Of a stretch of 64,000 bases of DNA, positions 16,744-25,037 are shown piece after piece; the stretch's first letter is position 1, and the number at the start of each line of letters is the position of its first letter. Source of the DNA: Chrysogorgia sp. JL179-B06 (lineage: Eukaryota > Cnidaria > Anthozoa > Scleralcyonacea > Chrysogorgiidae); NCBI GenBank assembly GCA_035772405.1, contig JAYKKM010000472.1, positions 623,001 to 687,000 on the forward strand, read 5' to 3'. Position numbers and translations under genes: made by a program. Under the pieces are notes generated by a model. That model was not told the origin of the DNA and made no database searches. It worked only from the letters and a program-made list of their open reading frames with translations.

Positions 16744-17633
16744 TATGTTGAATGTATTAAACAATCAATACTAAGCGTTCCCGAATCAAAAGGAACTAAT
16801 TTTCCTGTAGTATCTTTAACTTTAATATGAATTTCTCTTATAATGTCTTTTTTTAATTTTCTCAATGATTTTGGGGGACTATAATAAACTAATTGTCCAT
16901 CCCCCCCACCACCTTGTCGATTCCATTGAATGGGTACTGTTGTTAACAATTCGGAACAACTATCACCAACTAAACCCAGTTCTATTTCATCACAATATAT
17001 AAACATTTTATTTAATCCGTCGGATACGTCGGGTAAGTAATCAAAATGTTTAGAAAAAAGGGTTCGAGGTGTAGGATTATCTTTTTTTATTTCAAACAAG
17101 AGAGGTACGATTGCAAGACCTTTTTCATTTTTTAAACCTAGCATAAAAGCTATTTTTTTTGAAAATAATATATTAATCTTTTGATTAAAAGAAGCATATT
17201 GAATACCCTTTTTTTCTACCGTAGTCTTGTTAGATAATCGAAATTCATTTACCCGTAACCCATCGGCTGCTTTACTCGCATTTTCATATACCCAATACTC
17301 AATCTCAACATTAACATTAATAATTACTTTCCCATTTGATCCGATGGTAAAAAAAATTTCAAATCCTTCTAAGATATTATTTAAAAATATAATTAATGAA
17401 GACAAATCATAAATTCCGTCGGGTATAATAAATTTATCCGATGTAAAAACGAACTCACTGTTTGCGTATACCGAATTATTATTTTCTTCGGGTATAAAAT
17501 TCTTATAGGTTATGATAAATGAAAAAAAACATTCATCACCTACAATATTTTTAGTTGTTTGAGGATAACAAACTTGTAAAACTTCTAAAAAACATTCATT
17601 GTTCAAAGCATCAATGGGTTGTGCAATTTTCAT
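16743..17633 (-). CDS. minor capsid / penton-like protein
   Basis: I start at the ATG at 17633 (MKIAQPIDAL); the frame is open to 17651 only from a TTG. The 296-residue protein ends with YYSPPKSLRKLKKDIIREI, then TGKLVPFDSGTLSIDCLI. This matches the C-terminal pattern of Polinton penton/minor capsid proteins, where a basic linker leads to IxIxDxxGxxVxF. It would form the pentameric vertices as a single jelly roll. It lies between the integrase and two small unknown genes, the usual neighbourhood in these elements. Confidence 0.75.
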   Translation of the reverse strand: MKIAQPIDALNNECFLEVLQVCYPQTTKNIVGDECFFSFIITYKNFIPEENNNSVYANSEFVFTSDKFIIPDGIYDLSSLIIFLNNILEGFEIFFTIGSNGKVIINVNVEIEYWVYENASKAADGLRVNEFRLSNKTTVEKKGIQYASFNQKINILFSKKIAFMLGLKNEKGLAIVPLLFEIKKDNPTPRTLFSKHFDYLPDVSDGLNKMFIYCDEIELGLVGDSCSELLTTVPIQWNRQGGGGDGQLVYYSPPKSLRKLKKDIIREIHIKVKDTTGKLVPFDSGTLSIDCLIHST

Positions 17634-17647
17634 TTCAAAATCATTAA

Positions 17648-18613
17648 TCAAATTCTTTTGAAGTCCTCTTGATATTGAATTACTAGCAATGTGTAAATTC
17701 TTTTTTTTTTTAAAACTTGTAATTCAGCACGATAAAAAATTCCTTTAATTTCTTCACGTTGTTCGTCTTCTAATTGATATGTAACGGGATCAGTGATAAA
17801 TACTTTTTTAATAAAAAATATCTCATTTGTCCATCGTCGAAGACTGCTTTTTTCAAAAATATTATTTTTTACTCTCGCAATACGTACACGCGTACCTTCT
17901 CGTATCAGATCTTGAGTGGGAATAGGATAATTTAAATGATCACGTACCATTTTATTTTTTACTTTACGTATTTTTCCTTTTTTTTCTTCGCGATAAATTT
18001 CAAAAGGTGTTGCACCAGCTAATGCTTTATGTGGGGAATTATTATAACGATTAACAATAAGGGGTAAATACTGAATATAGTCAAATTCTCCAGTCATTGT
18101 TAAAACACGACGAACCATTGTTTTTAAAGTTCCAATTACACGTTCCACATGGGATGCTTTTATTTCTCTATTATACGTATGAAATACTTCAAAATTATAT
18201 TTTTTACTTAATTTCGTACGTATATCTTGAAATTCTGTTCCTTCATCACTTTGAATTTTAAGAGGGGATATTCCTTCTTCAATAAGAATACTTTCAAATT
18301 TATTTTTAACATTATTAGACGTTTTCTTTTTTATTAATTTCACCCAGCAAAATGTTGAAAAAATATCAATACACACCAACCAATAACGATATTGATTATT
18401 ATATCGGGCTAAATCTTTATTTTCAGCTAAATCAATTTCCCATTGTTCATTATTTTTATTAACAGCATATTTCAATCGTCTATATTTTTTTTTACTACTA
18501 CTATGTAATCTATAATTAGAATAATCCTCATCAGTTAATGTCTCTCCTTTTAATAATCTTGAAGCTTTTTCAATAAAGTCAGCAGAAAATTTAGTTTTTT
18601 TCTTTTTACTCAT
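17648..18613 (-). CDS. retroviral-type (rve) integrase of the Polinton-like element
   Basis: This 321-residue protein carries the DDE triad as Asp61 (WEIDLAE), Asp123 (QSDEGTEF) and Glu157 (SHVERVIG), with 33 residues between the last two. The core is preceded by a basic N-terminus rather than an HHCC zinc finger, and followed by a C-terminal barrel-like segment (TRVRIARVKN, TDPVTYQLED). The enzyme would cut and join element ends to host DNA. It marks the block as a Polinton/Maverick or adintovirus rather than a free virus without integrase. No break is visible in it. Confidence 0.9.
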   Translation of the reverse strand: MSKKKKTKFSADFIEKASRLLKGETLTDEDYSNYRLHSSSKKKYRRLKYAVNKNNEQWEIDLAENKDLARYNNQYRYWLVCIDIFSTFCWVKLIKKKTSNNVKNKFESILIEEGISPLKIQSDEGTEFQDIRTKLSKKYNFEVFHTYNREIKASHVERVIGTLKTMVRRVLTMTGEFDYIQYLPLIVNRYNNSPHKALAGATPFEIYREEKKGKIRKVKNKMVRDHLNYPIPTQDLIREGTRVRIARVKNNIFEKSSLRRWTNEIFFIKKVFITDPVTYQLEDEQREEIKGIFYRAELQVLKKKRIYTLLVIQYQEDFKRI

Positions 18614-18615
18614 TT

Positions 18616-19497
18616 CTATAATAAAGAAATAAAATTAATATAATATTCTTCAAGTTCATCAACGAGTTCTTTGTCGCGTAATATCCCCATAAAATCAACT
18701 TCTATATTTTTACAGGCTAACTCTTTATTTATAGTATCACCGTACAAACATAATGTATCTTGTATATTTTTACAACATCTAAAACGATAATAAAAAATTT
18801 CTGAAATTACTGATGGACTTAAACGGTGACAAACCTCATCATCATCACTTTCTACTTTTATTTTCTTAATCTTTTCGTTGTCGTCGACGTCGTCGTCAAA
18901 ATTGAGTGTGGTTTTCTTTTTCTTCAATACTCGTTTTTTGACGGGGGTAGGTTGGGATTTATGACCTGTTGCATGATTATACTTTCTTAGGGCAATAATA
19001 TATTCATCCAAGGAATCTTTCTTTTTTATATGAAAACTACCCCAATCATCAGACCATACGATTTCACTTGGCGTTGCGTTGTTGTTGTTGCTGGTTGTCG
19101 GTGTTGGATCATCGTCAAATTCCATTGCATCGGCTAATTCGTTATCTTGATGTTGATAACAAATTTCCAAACCACCCCACGCATCTGTACGAACAACCAA
19201 ACGGCATGTTTGCTTTTTCCAATTTTCAAATTTTACCACTTCAAAAAATATCTGCGTCGATTTCTCTTGAATGCTAATCTTATTAAGAACATTCAACAAT
19301 GGAGGAATATGATCATTTTTCACTTCAACAGCGCTATTGTACGCGTACTTGTCACATCTTTTATTTGTCGGATATACTTTTGCGAGAATAGCATTACCGT
19401 TGATTTTTTTTTGTGCAATTATTTTTGCAGACAAATCTGTATACGATTGCATTTTATAAAAATGATCATATTGTTGTCGTGCGTAAAGTTCCACCAT
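18616..19497 (-). CDS. hypothetical protein with acidic low-complexity linkers, 293 aa
   Basis: This gene ends 2 bases before the integrase start, so the pair is likely co-transcribed. The N-terminal 130 residues look globular. An acidic/Asn-rich linker (DDDPTPTTSNNNN) follows, then a conserved-looking WSDDWGSFHI segment, a basic patch (KKRVLKKKK) that could be a nuclear localisation signal, and a second acidic stretch. The C-terminal 80 residues contain several Cys and look helical. I do not recognise it. A partner of the integrase or a DNA-binding regulator are possibilities. Confidence 0.55.
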   Translation of the reverse strand: MVELYARQQYDHFYKMQSYTDLSAKIIAQKKINGNAILAKVYPTNKRCDKYAYNSAVEVKNDHIPPLLNVLNKISIQEKSTQIFFEVVKFENWKKQTCRLVVRTDAWGGLEICYQHQDNELADAMEFDDDPTPTTSNNNNATPSEIVWSDDWGSFHIKKKDSLDEYIIALRKYNHATGHKSQPTPVKKRVLKKKKTTLNFDDDVDDNEKIKKIKVESDDDEVCHRLSPSVISEIFYYRFRCCKNIQDTLCLYGDTINKELACKNIEVDFMGILRDKELVDELEEYYINFISLL

Positions 19498-19598
19498 CTT
19501 TGAATCCGAGTGAAGGGTAAATGATGAATCACTGTAGGGACAGTGGTTATTTTATACCCTCCTCACAATTAAAAAAAATTTCCATCACAAAAATTTTA

Positions 19599-19967
19599 TT
19601 ACACTAATAACGTGTATAATTGATTACAACATTTGATATCAAATAAACTATTGTGTTTGCGTTGCATAACTCCTAAAATTTTACATAACTTTCTATGTTG
19701 TTTTTTTGTTTTTATTTTACATTCTATTTTATTTTCTAGAAATGCAACAAGTGCTTTCCCTATTCTTCCATTTCCATCGGAAAAAGGATGAATGGTTTCA
19801 AAAATATAATAAATCAAAACTGATATATTTTTTCTTTGATAGTTTTTTACGTAAAATTCATCTAAATGTTCCATATATTGTTGAATATATAGGGGATCAA
19901 TCCCCTCATGAAATCCAACAAATCTTTTGTTTTGACTGTAATGTCCAGCATTCGTTAAATGGGACAT
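19599..19967 (-). CDS. Fic-domain protein (AMPylase-like), probably 5'-truncated
   Basis: Residues 60-71 read HPFSDGNGRIGK, the Fic catalytic motif HPFxxGNGRxxR with Lys in place of the last Arg. The upstream helix contains FHEGIDPLYIQQ, which fits the flap region of Fic folds. Fic enzymes move AMP or other nucleotides onto hydroxyl groups of target proteins. The frame is open upstream of the ATG at 19967, and that sequence also reads sensibly (ECCKTIHEIS), so the true start may be lost to a frameshift near 20003. No inhibitory (S/T)xxxE(G/N) helix is visible in this part. It is an unusual accessory gene for such an element. Confidence 0.8.
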   Translation of the reverse strand: MSHLTNAGHYSQNKRFVGFHEGIDPLYIQQYMEHLDEFYVKNYQRKNISVLIYYIFETIHPFSDGNGRIGKALVAFLENKIECKIKTKKQHRKLCKILGVMQRKHNSLFDIKCCNQLYTLLV

Positions 19968-19999
19968 AGATATTTCATGAATAGTTTTACAACATTCAC

Positions 20000-20152
20000 T
20001 TATTTTTCATTTTTTTCCATATAAAATTTTCGAAGGGCAAAACAAAATCTCCCACATCTCATCCAAAATTCTTTTTCATTTTCTTCGTCTTCTTCCATTC
20101 GTATAACATCATACGCAAACACTTTAAATTTTATACAGTCTTTTAATTCCAT
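20000..20152 (-). CDS. short ORF upstream of the Fic gene, possible remnant
   Basis: This 50-residue frame begins MELKDCIKFKVFAYDVIRME. It could be the original N-terminus of the Fic gene, which continues in another frame just after the stop at 20000. Alternatively IKFKVFAYDVIRMEED resembles KEKIFAYVIMLEED in the gene immediately upstream (20159-20707), so it could be a remnant of another copy of that C-terminal domain. I cannot decide between them. Confidence 0.3.
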   Translation of the reverse strand: MELKDCIKFKVFAYDVIRMEEDEENEKEFWMRCGRFCFALRKFYMEKNEK

Positions 20153-20158
20153 TTTTTT

Positions 20159-20707
20159 CTACATACACGTTTGTTCACTAATACTTTTATAAAAATTATC
20201 CCAATTCACATTCGATTCAGTCATTTCATACATAGGATTGTATGCAGCTAAATTATAATTCAATGTTGTTTTTATATACTTTTTTATCATAGTAAATAAT
20301 TCTATTACATCTTCCTCAAGCATTATTACATATGCAAATATTTTCTCTTTACACTTAAATTCTCCTATAAATCCCCCATAATCTTGCTTAACACCCACAG
20401 AATGATTAACTTGGGTGTGATTTTCATTTAAAACATAATTACTTTTGTTTAAAATACTTAATTTCAAAGGATCAAACTCAAAAAAATTACTTTTACTCTT
20501 ACAATTTTTATACCGACATTTATCAAAGGATACTTTACCCTTTTTTATATCATGTATAAAATCCCAAAAAATATATCTAATATTTTTTTCAGAAAGACCT
20601 TTTTTTTGTCTATTGAAAAAACTTCCTATAGGGTTATGTTCACGACAATAAATAAATAAAACATGAAGTGAACATGATAAGATTTTTAATTGTACTACAA
20701 TAAGCAT
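20159..20707 (-). pseudogene. C-terminal part of duplicated element gene, copy 2 (frame-broken)
   Basis: The frame encodes 182 residues, of which the first 25 overlap the end of 20640-21425 in another frame. CREHNPI and CRYKNC match CENHNPI and CYKNC in the copy near 1557-2000, and the order relative to the upstream part is the same. I infer one ancestral gene with a break near 20700. KEKIFAYVIMLEED lies in the C-terminal half. No known domain. The break is near a short ACTACAATAAGCATAAG stretch, not a long homopolymer. Confidence 0.5.
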
Positions 20708-21425
20708 AAGAATTGAAAATACTAGGTGATACCATTAACAAATAAATATTTAAAAAAAGAGCAAAATCACCTTTCTGGCTATGTATGTGCTTAAATTTGC
20801 TTACTAAACTTTCTTTTCCAAAACCCAGGGTATAAGATATGTATTTTCTTTCAAAGGTTAAATTTTGTACAAAATATGTATAATGATATTTATCATTGGT
20901 TTTTAAACATTGAAATAAATCTGAGTGTTGGTTTTCAAGGGGTAATACAATATATAATTCGTTAAAACAATCGGGGAATGAAAAAAAACTACAGCATAAC
21001 GTGTCTGATTCAACGAGTATAGTACGTTGTTGAAGCCATGATCTCTTCAAGGAATATTTTCTTTGACTTGTTTGTAAATTCGGGATCATATAAGAGAAAC
21101 GATCTTCTAGAATAAAATAGGATTCCATTCCATGGGTTGCTTGAATTTTTTTCATATTGACTATATAGCTTTCTTCAGGGGGATGAATGTTTTCACAATG
21201 CATCCTGGGACATGTGACATATTTTCCACGATAATAATCAAATAATCCACATACCCAAAATAAATATCCAATTTCTCCTTGGTTAAAATATTGAAAATAA
21301 AGAACAACTCTTAAAATTGTTTCAATCATATTGCTGTGATTTTGAAATAATCTCTTACTCTTTATATAGCTTTTCAAATTCATTAAGCTAAATAAACACA
21401 TTAATCTAAATAAAATAAAAAACAT
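20640..21425 (-). CDS. N-terminal part of duplicated element gene, copy 2
   Basis: The first ATG is at 21425, giving 261 residues. It is a paralogue of 2059-2760, with matching blocks spread along the whole length (ILRVVLYFQYF, IGYLFWVCGLFDYY, TSQRKYSLK, FLNIYLLMVSPS). It is hydrophobic and aromatic, but the stretches are too short and too polar to call membrane segments with confidence. The start faces that of the + strand gene at 21470 with only 44 bases between them, so they must share a very compact divergent promoter. Confidence 0.55.
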   Translation of the reverse strand: MFFILFRLMCLFSLMNLKSYIKSKRLFQNHSNMIETILRVVLYFQYFNQGEIGYLFWVCGLFDYYRGKYVTCPRMHCENIHPPEESYIVNMKKIQATHGMESYFILEDRFSYMIPNLQTSQRKYSLKRSWLQQRTILVESDTLCCSFFSFPDCFNELYIVLPLENQHSDLFQCLKTNDKYHYTYFVQNLTFERKYISYTLGFGKESLVSKFKHIHSQKGDFALFLNIYLLMVSPSIFNSYAYCSTIKNLIMFTSCFIYLLS

Positions 21426-21469
21426 TGTGTTTTCTGTTTCATTCTTCAGTTGAATCTCATGCAAGCAAT

Positions 21470-21724
21470 ATGTCAAAACCAAAACAGTATGATCTTCACT
21501 ATCTTAAAGAAAATTGTCGAAATCAAATATTTATTGTACGTAAATGTGAACAAATCCTAAATCCATGCTTTCCTATGAATCGATTAAATATAAATTTGGA
21601 AGTTATGGATTATGTAAAAAATAAAAAGCTTAATTATAAACAATATATAACAACACATGTGGAAGGAGATTGTGGTATACATAATTTCATAGATCAAGAA
21701 GTGTATATAAATTCTTTTTTTTAA
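21470..21724 (+). CDS. right-arm paralogue family member 1 (84 aa)
   Basis: The ATG at 21470 is the first in frame. The short protein has the family plan: YLKENCRNQIFIVRKCEQ in the position of the Y-x-V-x-x-C core, a central strand (NINLEVMDYV), and an ending of the type HNFIDQEVYIN. The match to 26047-26547 (LRQNFPNQKYILQHC, YKLYLEV, INKEMYLD) is clearest. No known domain. It is the leftmost member of the right-arm cluster. The family function is unknown. Confidence 0.5.
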   Translation: MSKPKQYDLHYLKENCRNQIFIVRKCEQILNPCFPMNRLNINLEVMDYVKNKKLNYKQYITTHVEGDCGIHNFIDQEVYINSFF

Positions 21725-21765
21725 ATAAAAAACGCTTTTCTCGATTTATTTTGAACTGTTTTATT

Positions 21766-22419
21766 TCAAATATTTAATTCATTAAAATTATTACATAATT
21801 CCCCACAACAATCTAAATATACATGTTGTTGCAACATAGATTTATCAAAATGTATTTTAGTTATTAATGTTACAATATAATTTCCATTACTGCTACCATA
21901 AATCACATTAAGTATAGATAATATATTTTCATCTTTAATAAGCACTAAATAAAGCTCTTCCCCATCAAAATTTTCACGTAACTGATATTTTACTAATCTA
22001 AATCTTGAATCCTTACATTTACCATATAAAAACGTTTTTGAATAACATGGGATATTATTTATCTCAAACCAATCAAGGGTTGAAATTAACGTAGGTAATC
22101 TCGGTTCTCTATCAATAAATACTACATGTTTTCCCACTAACTGATCATAAAATGACATAGTCCAGTTAAAACCGGTTATTAAAAATCTATATCTTTTTCC
22201 ACCATATCGTTTCCGAAATATAGATTGTTCATTTTTATCTTCCACATAAATGTTAAAATATTTATAATCATAATCAGCACATCTAAACTGATAGGGATGT
22301 TCACTCCATTCCAAAAAATAAAACGTTGAATCGCGTGTTTTTTCTATCTCAAAAAAATCAGCATGTGATAAATATTGAATGTTGGGGTAAAGAATTTCAT
22401 CAAAATCACGCTCAGCCAT
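21766..22419 (-). CDS. right-arm paralogue family member 2 (217 aa, possible double domain)
   Basis: I start at MAERDFDEILYP (22419), since the longer frame begins at a TTG and overlaps the upstream gene. The second half has FLYGKCKDSRFRLVKYQLRE, then ELYLVLIKDENILS and LQQHVYLDCC. This matches 26690-26992 (DLVRDCKDSKFYAVVYMKED, RALVVKDLNPES, LQEQVYFD). The first half (FYFLEWSEHPYQFRCADY ... HVVFID) may be a diverged second copy of the same fold. No signal peptide or known motif. Function unknown. Confidence 0.55.
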   Translation of the reverse strand: MAERDFDEILYPNIQYLSHADFFEIEKTRDSTFYFLEWSEHPYQFRCADYDYKYFNIYVEDKNEQSIFRKRYGGKRYRFLITGFNWTMSFYDQLVGKHVVFIDREPRLPTLISTLDWFEINNIPCYSKTFLYGKCKDSRFRLVKYQLRENFDGEELYLVLIKDENILSILNVIYGSSNGNYIVTLITKIHFDKSMLQQHVYLDCCGELCNNFNELNI

Positions 22420-22451
22420 TTTAAATCTTTTTAAAAAAAACGTCTTTTCTT

Positions 22452-22661
22452 CTATTCGTCTATTTCCACAGAAACATTCACTGTATATTTCCACCGTATA
22501 TTTAACTTGTTTAACACCCAACGTTTAAAACTGTTTAGTCTTGAAAGTTTTAATTCATCTGGATGAATCGGACACGGGTGTTTGTTAATACATCTTCCAC
22601 AAGGATGTTTGTTATAATATAATCTTTCAAATCGTTCATCTGCTGTTTCTTTACGTTCCAT
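22452..22661 (-). CDS. small Cys-rich protein, tandem copy 1
   Basis: This 69-residue protein has PCGRCINKHPCPIHP near residues 16-30, a compact Cys/His cluster likely to bind zinc, and a basic helical part (LNSFKRWVLNKLN). Its start RFERLYYNKHPCG matches RYNRLFYSKYPCG in the gene at 22748-22924 immediately upstream, so the two are tandem duplicates. It precedes a paralogue-family gene on the same strand. Function unknown. Confidence 0.55.
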   Translation of the reverse strand: MERKETADERFERLYYNKHPCGRCINKHPCPIHPDELKLSRLNSFKRWVLNKLNIRWKYTVNVSVEIDE

Positions 22662-22747
22662 TGTCTAACAAATATATAAACAATTATTTTTTTTTACTCT
22701 TATTTATACTGTTTCTTTTTTTTATGGGATTTTCTTCTTTAAATCTT

Positions 22748-22924
22748 TTAACACCATATCTTCTTTAACAACCATCTCTTTAATCTACAACAACGTTTTT
22801 GTTTTGGATCTTTCCGCGGTATATAATTCGCACACACTTCCCCACACATATTTCCATTAAGACATTGTCCACAGGGATATTTTGAATAGAATAATCTATT
22901 ATATCGTGCATCCACGGTTTCCAT
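22748..22924 (-). CDS. small Cys-rich protein, tandem copy 2
   Basis: This 58-residue ATG frame reads METVDARYNRLFYSKYPCGQ and then CLNGNMCGEVC, giving the CxxC...C...C cluster also seen in 22452-22661, followed by the basic CCRLKRWLLKKIWC end. The similar heads, Cys clusters and tails show duplication followed by divergence. It is too short for routine gene calls but is supported by its paralogue 86 bases away. Zinc binding is inferred. Confidence 0.5.
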   Translation of the reverse strand: METVDARYNRLFYSKYPCGQCLNGNMCGEVCANYIPRKDPKQKRCCRLKRWLLKKIWC

Positions 22925-23095
22925 GATATTTTTGTAAAAACCATTGTATTACATTTTTATTTATATCCTACTAAAATTTTTAATTTTTTATTTTAGAATA
23001 TCTGTCTTTTTTAATTTTGATTTTTCTTTTTATATTTTTTTTTATAAAAAATTATATATAAACGCGTTACCCACCATGTTAAACGTTATTTGTGA

Positions 23096-23524
23096 ATGAT
23101 GCCGAATTCACATGTACGCTATCGTGATTGTGATGAACATATCGGTAGACGTTATCAAAGAATAATTGCTGATGCCTTTAACCCGTACAAAATTGAAGAT
23201 GAAAGTAACTATTATCCAAGTCGTTTTCTAGCCAAAGAATTACACCACTTTACCTATGTTGTAAAGAAATGTCAACCAACGGTATTATGCGAATGCATTG
23301 AAGATATACCCTATGAAGATATACCCTCAACGCCTCAAACATATTACCTAGCTCTGGCAGTTAAAAAGAAACATGAATATGAAAATGATGAATGGAATTG
23401 TTCATGTCTGGGTGAAAACATAACAACAATTGTTGACTATGATGCTTCTGATCTTTTACAAAAAGAAATTACACTAATAATAGATTCTAATAATTTTATG
23501 AAAGCTGTAGCATATACTCAATAA
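23096..23524 (+). CDS. right-arm paralogue family member 3 (142 aa)
   Basis: The core reads YYPSRFLAKELHHFTYVVKK, then CQPTVLCEC, the pattern Y-x-x-x-FL...F-x-Y-x-V-x-x-C-x-P shared with 23604-23945 and 25038-25364. An acidic insert (EDIPYEDIPS) follows, then the strand TYYLALAVKKK and the ending DASDLLQKEITLI. It is longer than its neighbours by an N-terminal extension and the insert. No known domain. It is followed 79 bases later by another member on the same strand. Confidence 0.55.
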   Translation: MMPNSHVRYRDCDEHIGRRYQRIIADAFNPYKIEDESNYYPSRFLAKELHHFTYVVKKCQPTVLCECIEDIPYEDIPSTPQTYYLALAVKKKHEYENDEWNCSCLGENITTIVDYDASDLLQKEITLIIDSNNFMKAVAYTQ

Positions 23525-23603
23525 AAACTTTTTTTTAAAAAAATTCGTATTTTTTTATTTATATATAAGATTACATATTTGATTTAATCATAGTGATAAC
23601 AAG

Positions 23604-23945
23604 ATGAATCAAGTACAAGATCTCGTGACCTGTGTCAATTATAGGGGTGTAGCATACCATGATTATACTCCACGTTATTATTCATGTCATTTTCTTCAAA
23701 AACATTTTCCTAACTATACATATTTGGTAGAGGATTGTAAACCTGCTATACTATGTAAAAAATGTAATCCCCCATTTTGTTCTCCACCTCAAGTTTACGA
23801 ACTAACTCTGAAAATTATTATACAGGGAGAAGAGAAGGGAATAACCCTAAAAACAATTCTTGAGACTAAAAGTGATCATCTCGTGTATAAAACAATTAAA
23901 CTAATAAATGGTAACTCAATAATTCCACAACAAATTAATTTGTAA
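23604..23945 (+). CDS. right-arm paralogue family member 4 (113 aa)
   Basis: This is a typical family member: YSCHFLQKHFPNYTYLVED, then CKPAILCKKC, the strand VYELTLKIIIQGEEKG and the ending DHLVYKTIKLI. The CKKCNPPFC stretch adds a Cys cluster near the middle that could bind metal. 25038-25364 is its closest relative by eye (EYIYFVEDCKP, YEVTLKVIHHGEPGKTLKIL, PHLLHKNVKFY). Role unknown. Confidence 0.55.
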   Translation: MNQVQDLVTCVNYRGVAYHDYTPRYYSCHFLQKHFPNYTYLVEDCKPAILCKKCNPPFCSPPQVYELTLKIIIQGEEKGITLKTILETKSDHLVYKTIKLINGNSIIPQQINL

Positions 23946-24027
23946 ACATATTTATTTTTCTTGTAATAAAATTTTTACACAAAAATAAAAACATTCTGTT
24001 TCTAAAAGGTTTTTTATTTTAAAAACA

Positions 24028-24396
24028 TTACAAAGATAAATATATTTGTTTCCCTCTACCCCTATGGTTAATGAAATTGTAGGGTTTAATGTTTAATATA
24101 GGTGTTTGAGTTTTTGCTAATTTTACATTATCATTATTAATATTTATATATTTTCCCTTCAATGATAATAAGATGGTTTGTAATTTTTCCTCCGGAACTC
24201 CAAACGCGTCTACTATCATCAATTTGAAATATCGAGGTCCTTGCCAATCTTTCAGATATAAATAATATCCATATCTTAACAACGAGGGAATCACAGGTTC
24301 ATAATTTACTAATTGTATGGGTTGAGCATGATAATAAAATGTAAGATAAGCATGAGATTCACACTCTCCAAAATATATCATTGAACGCAACCACAT
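24028..24396 (-). CDS. right-arm paralogue family member 5, diverged (122 aa)
   Basis: The first ATG is at 24396. MIYFGECESHAYLTFYYHAQP resembles the FLYGKCKDSRFRLVKYQ core of 21766-22419 and the FFECS...GFLQGVVYLKE core of 25443-25883. The ending GRGKQIYLSL parallels the QxVYLD ending of other members. The middle is different, with LYLKDWQGPRYFKLMIVDA as a possible second hairpin. Membership is less certain than for the others. Confidence 0.45.
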   Translation of the reverse strand: MWLRSMIYFGECESHAYLTFYYHAQPIQLVNYEPVIPSLLRYGYYLYLKDWQGPRYFKLMIVDAFGVPEEKLQTILLSLKGKYININNDNVKLAKTQTPILNIKPYNFINHRGRGKQIYLSL

Positions 24397-24508
24397 GTTT
24401 TGAAAAAATATATTTGATATCCTGTTTATATAGTTTTGCAAAATATCTATAAAAGTAGGTTGTCAAACTATAAAATTTTCACAAAACGTTCAAAAAAATA
24501 TTGTCAAG

Positions 24509-24712
24509 ATGGTCTATTGCAGTTTCTGTTGTTGTGAAGTGAATTCCTTCTATCATTTTTTCATGCATTACAGATGTAAAGAATGCTTTGTAAACCATCA
24601 TTATTGTTATCCTTGTAAACAGAATTACTCACGACTTATCTATAGTAGAATAGTTGATCTATGTGAATGTGATGATAGAATACAAAGATGGAAAAAAACT
24701 TATTTGGATTAA
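24509..24712 (+). CDS. small Cys/His-rich putative zinc protein (67 aa)
   Basis: The frame begins MVYCSFCCCEV and continues with HYRCKECFVNHHYCYPCKQN and a later LCECDD. Eleven Cys and five His in 67 residues, in CxxC-type pairs, suggest a small zinc finger, perhaps of a RING-like or treble-clef kind, though the spacing matches none I can name. It stands among paralogue-family genes. Function unknown. Confidence 0.5.
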   Translation: MVYCSFCCCEVNSFYHFFMHYRCKECFVNHHYCYPCKQNYSRLIYSRIVDLCECDDRIQRWKKTYLD

Positions 24713-24738
24713 TAAAATTTTTTTTTAAAATACATTGT

Positions 24739-24888
24739 CTACCATTTCCAAAATTCATAAAACTTATGATTATAATTCGGATGATCTTTTTTCCATCCTC
24801 CTTTTTGAATTTTTTTAGAACGTCGTCGTTTTCGTATTCGTTTTTTTATTTTCGCTTTTTTTATACATCTCCTACTCCTACACTTCAT
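24739..24888 (-). CDS. very basic small peptide with IQKGG site (49 aa)
   Basis: This frame reads MKCRSRRCIKKAKIKKRIRK, then RRRSKKIQKGG at residues 21-31, followed by a short aromatic tail (WKKDHPNYNH, FYEFWKW). It shares the basic leader plus QKGG layout with 15722-15883, 11936-12118 and 12151-12348, so it is probably another core peptide matured by the protease. It lies far from the capsid cluster, inside the right arm. Confidence 0.5.
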   Translation of the reverse strand: MKCRSRRCIKKAKIKKRIRKRRRSKKIQKGGWKKDHPNYNHKFYEFWKW

Positions 24889-25037
24889 TTTTTTATGTTA
24901 ACTGAAGTACGACAAGCAATGGTTTAAAAAAAGAAAAAAACGTCTATTTATACTGTTCTGTTTTTTGATTTTTTTAATATCTTTTTCTGAGACATATATA
25001 TGACTAAACTAAAAAAAAATTTATCATTACTGAAACA

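Noticed and set aside
19068..19503. Two + strand frames opposite the 18616-19497 gene
   Set aside because: Antisense shadows with no motif; the - strand gene is tightly packed against the integrase.
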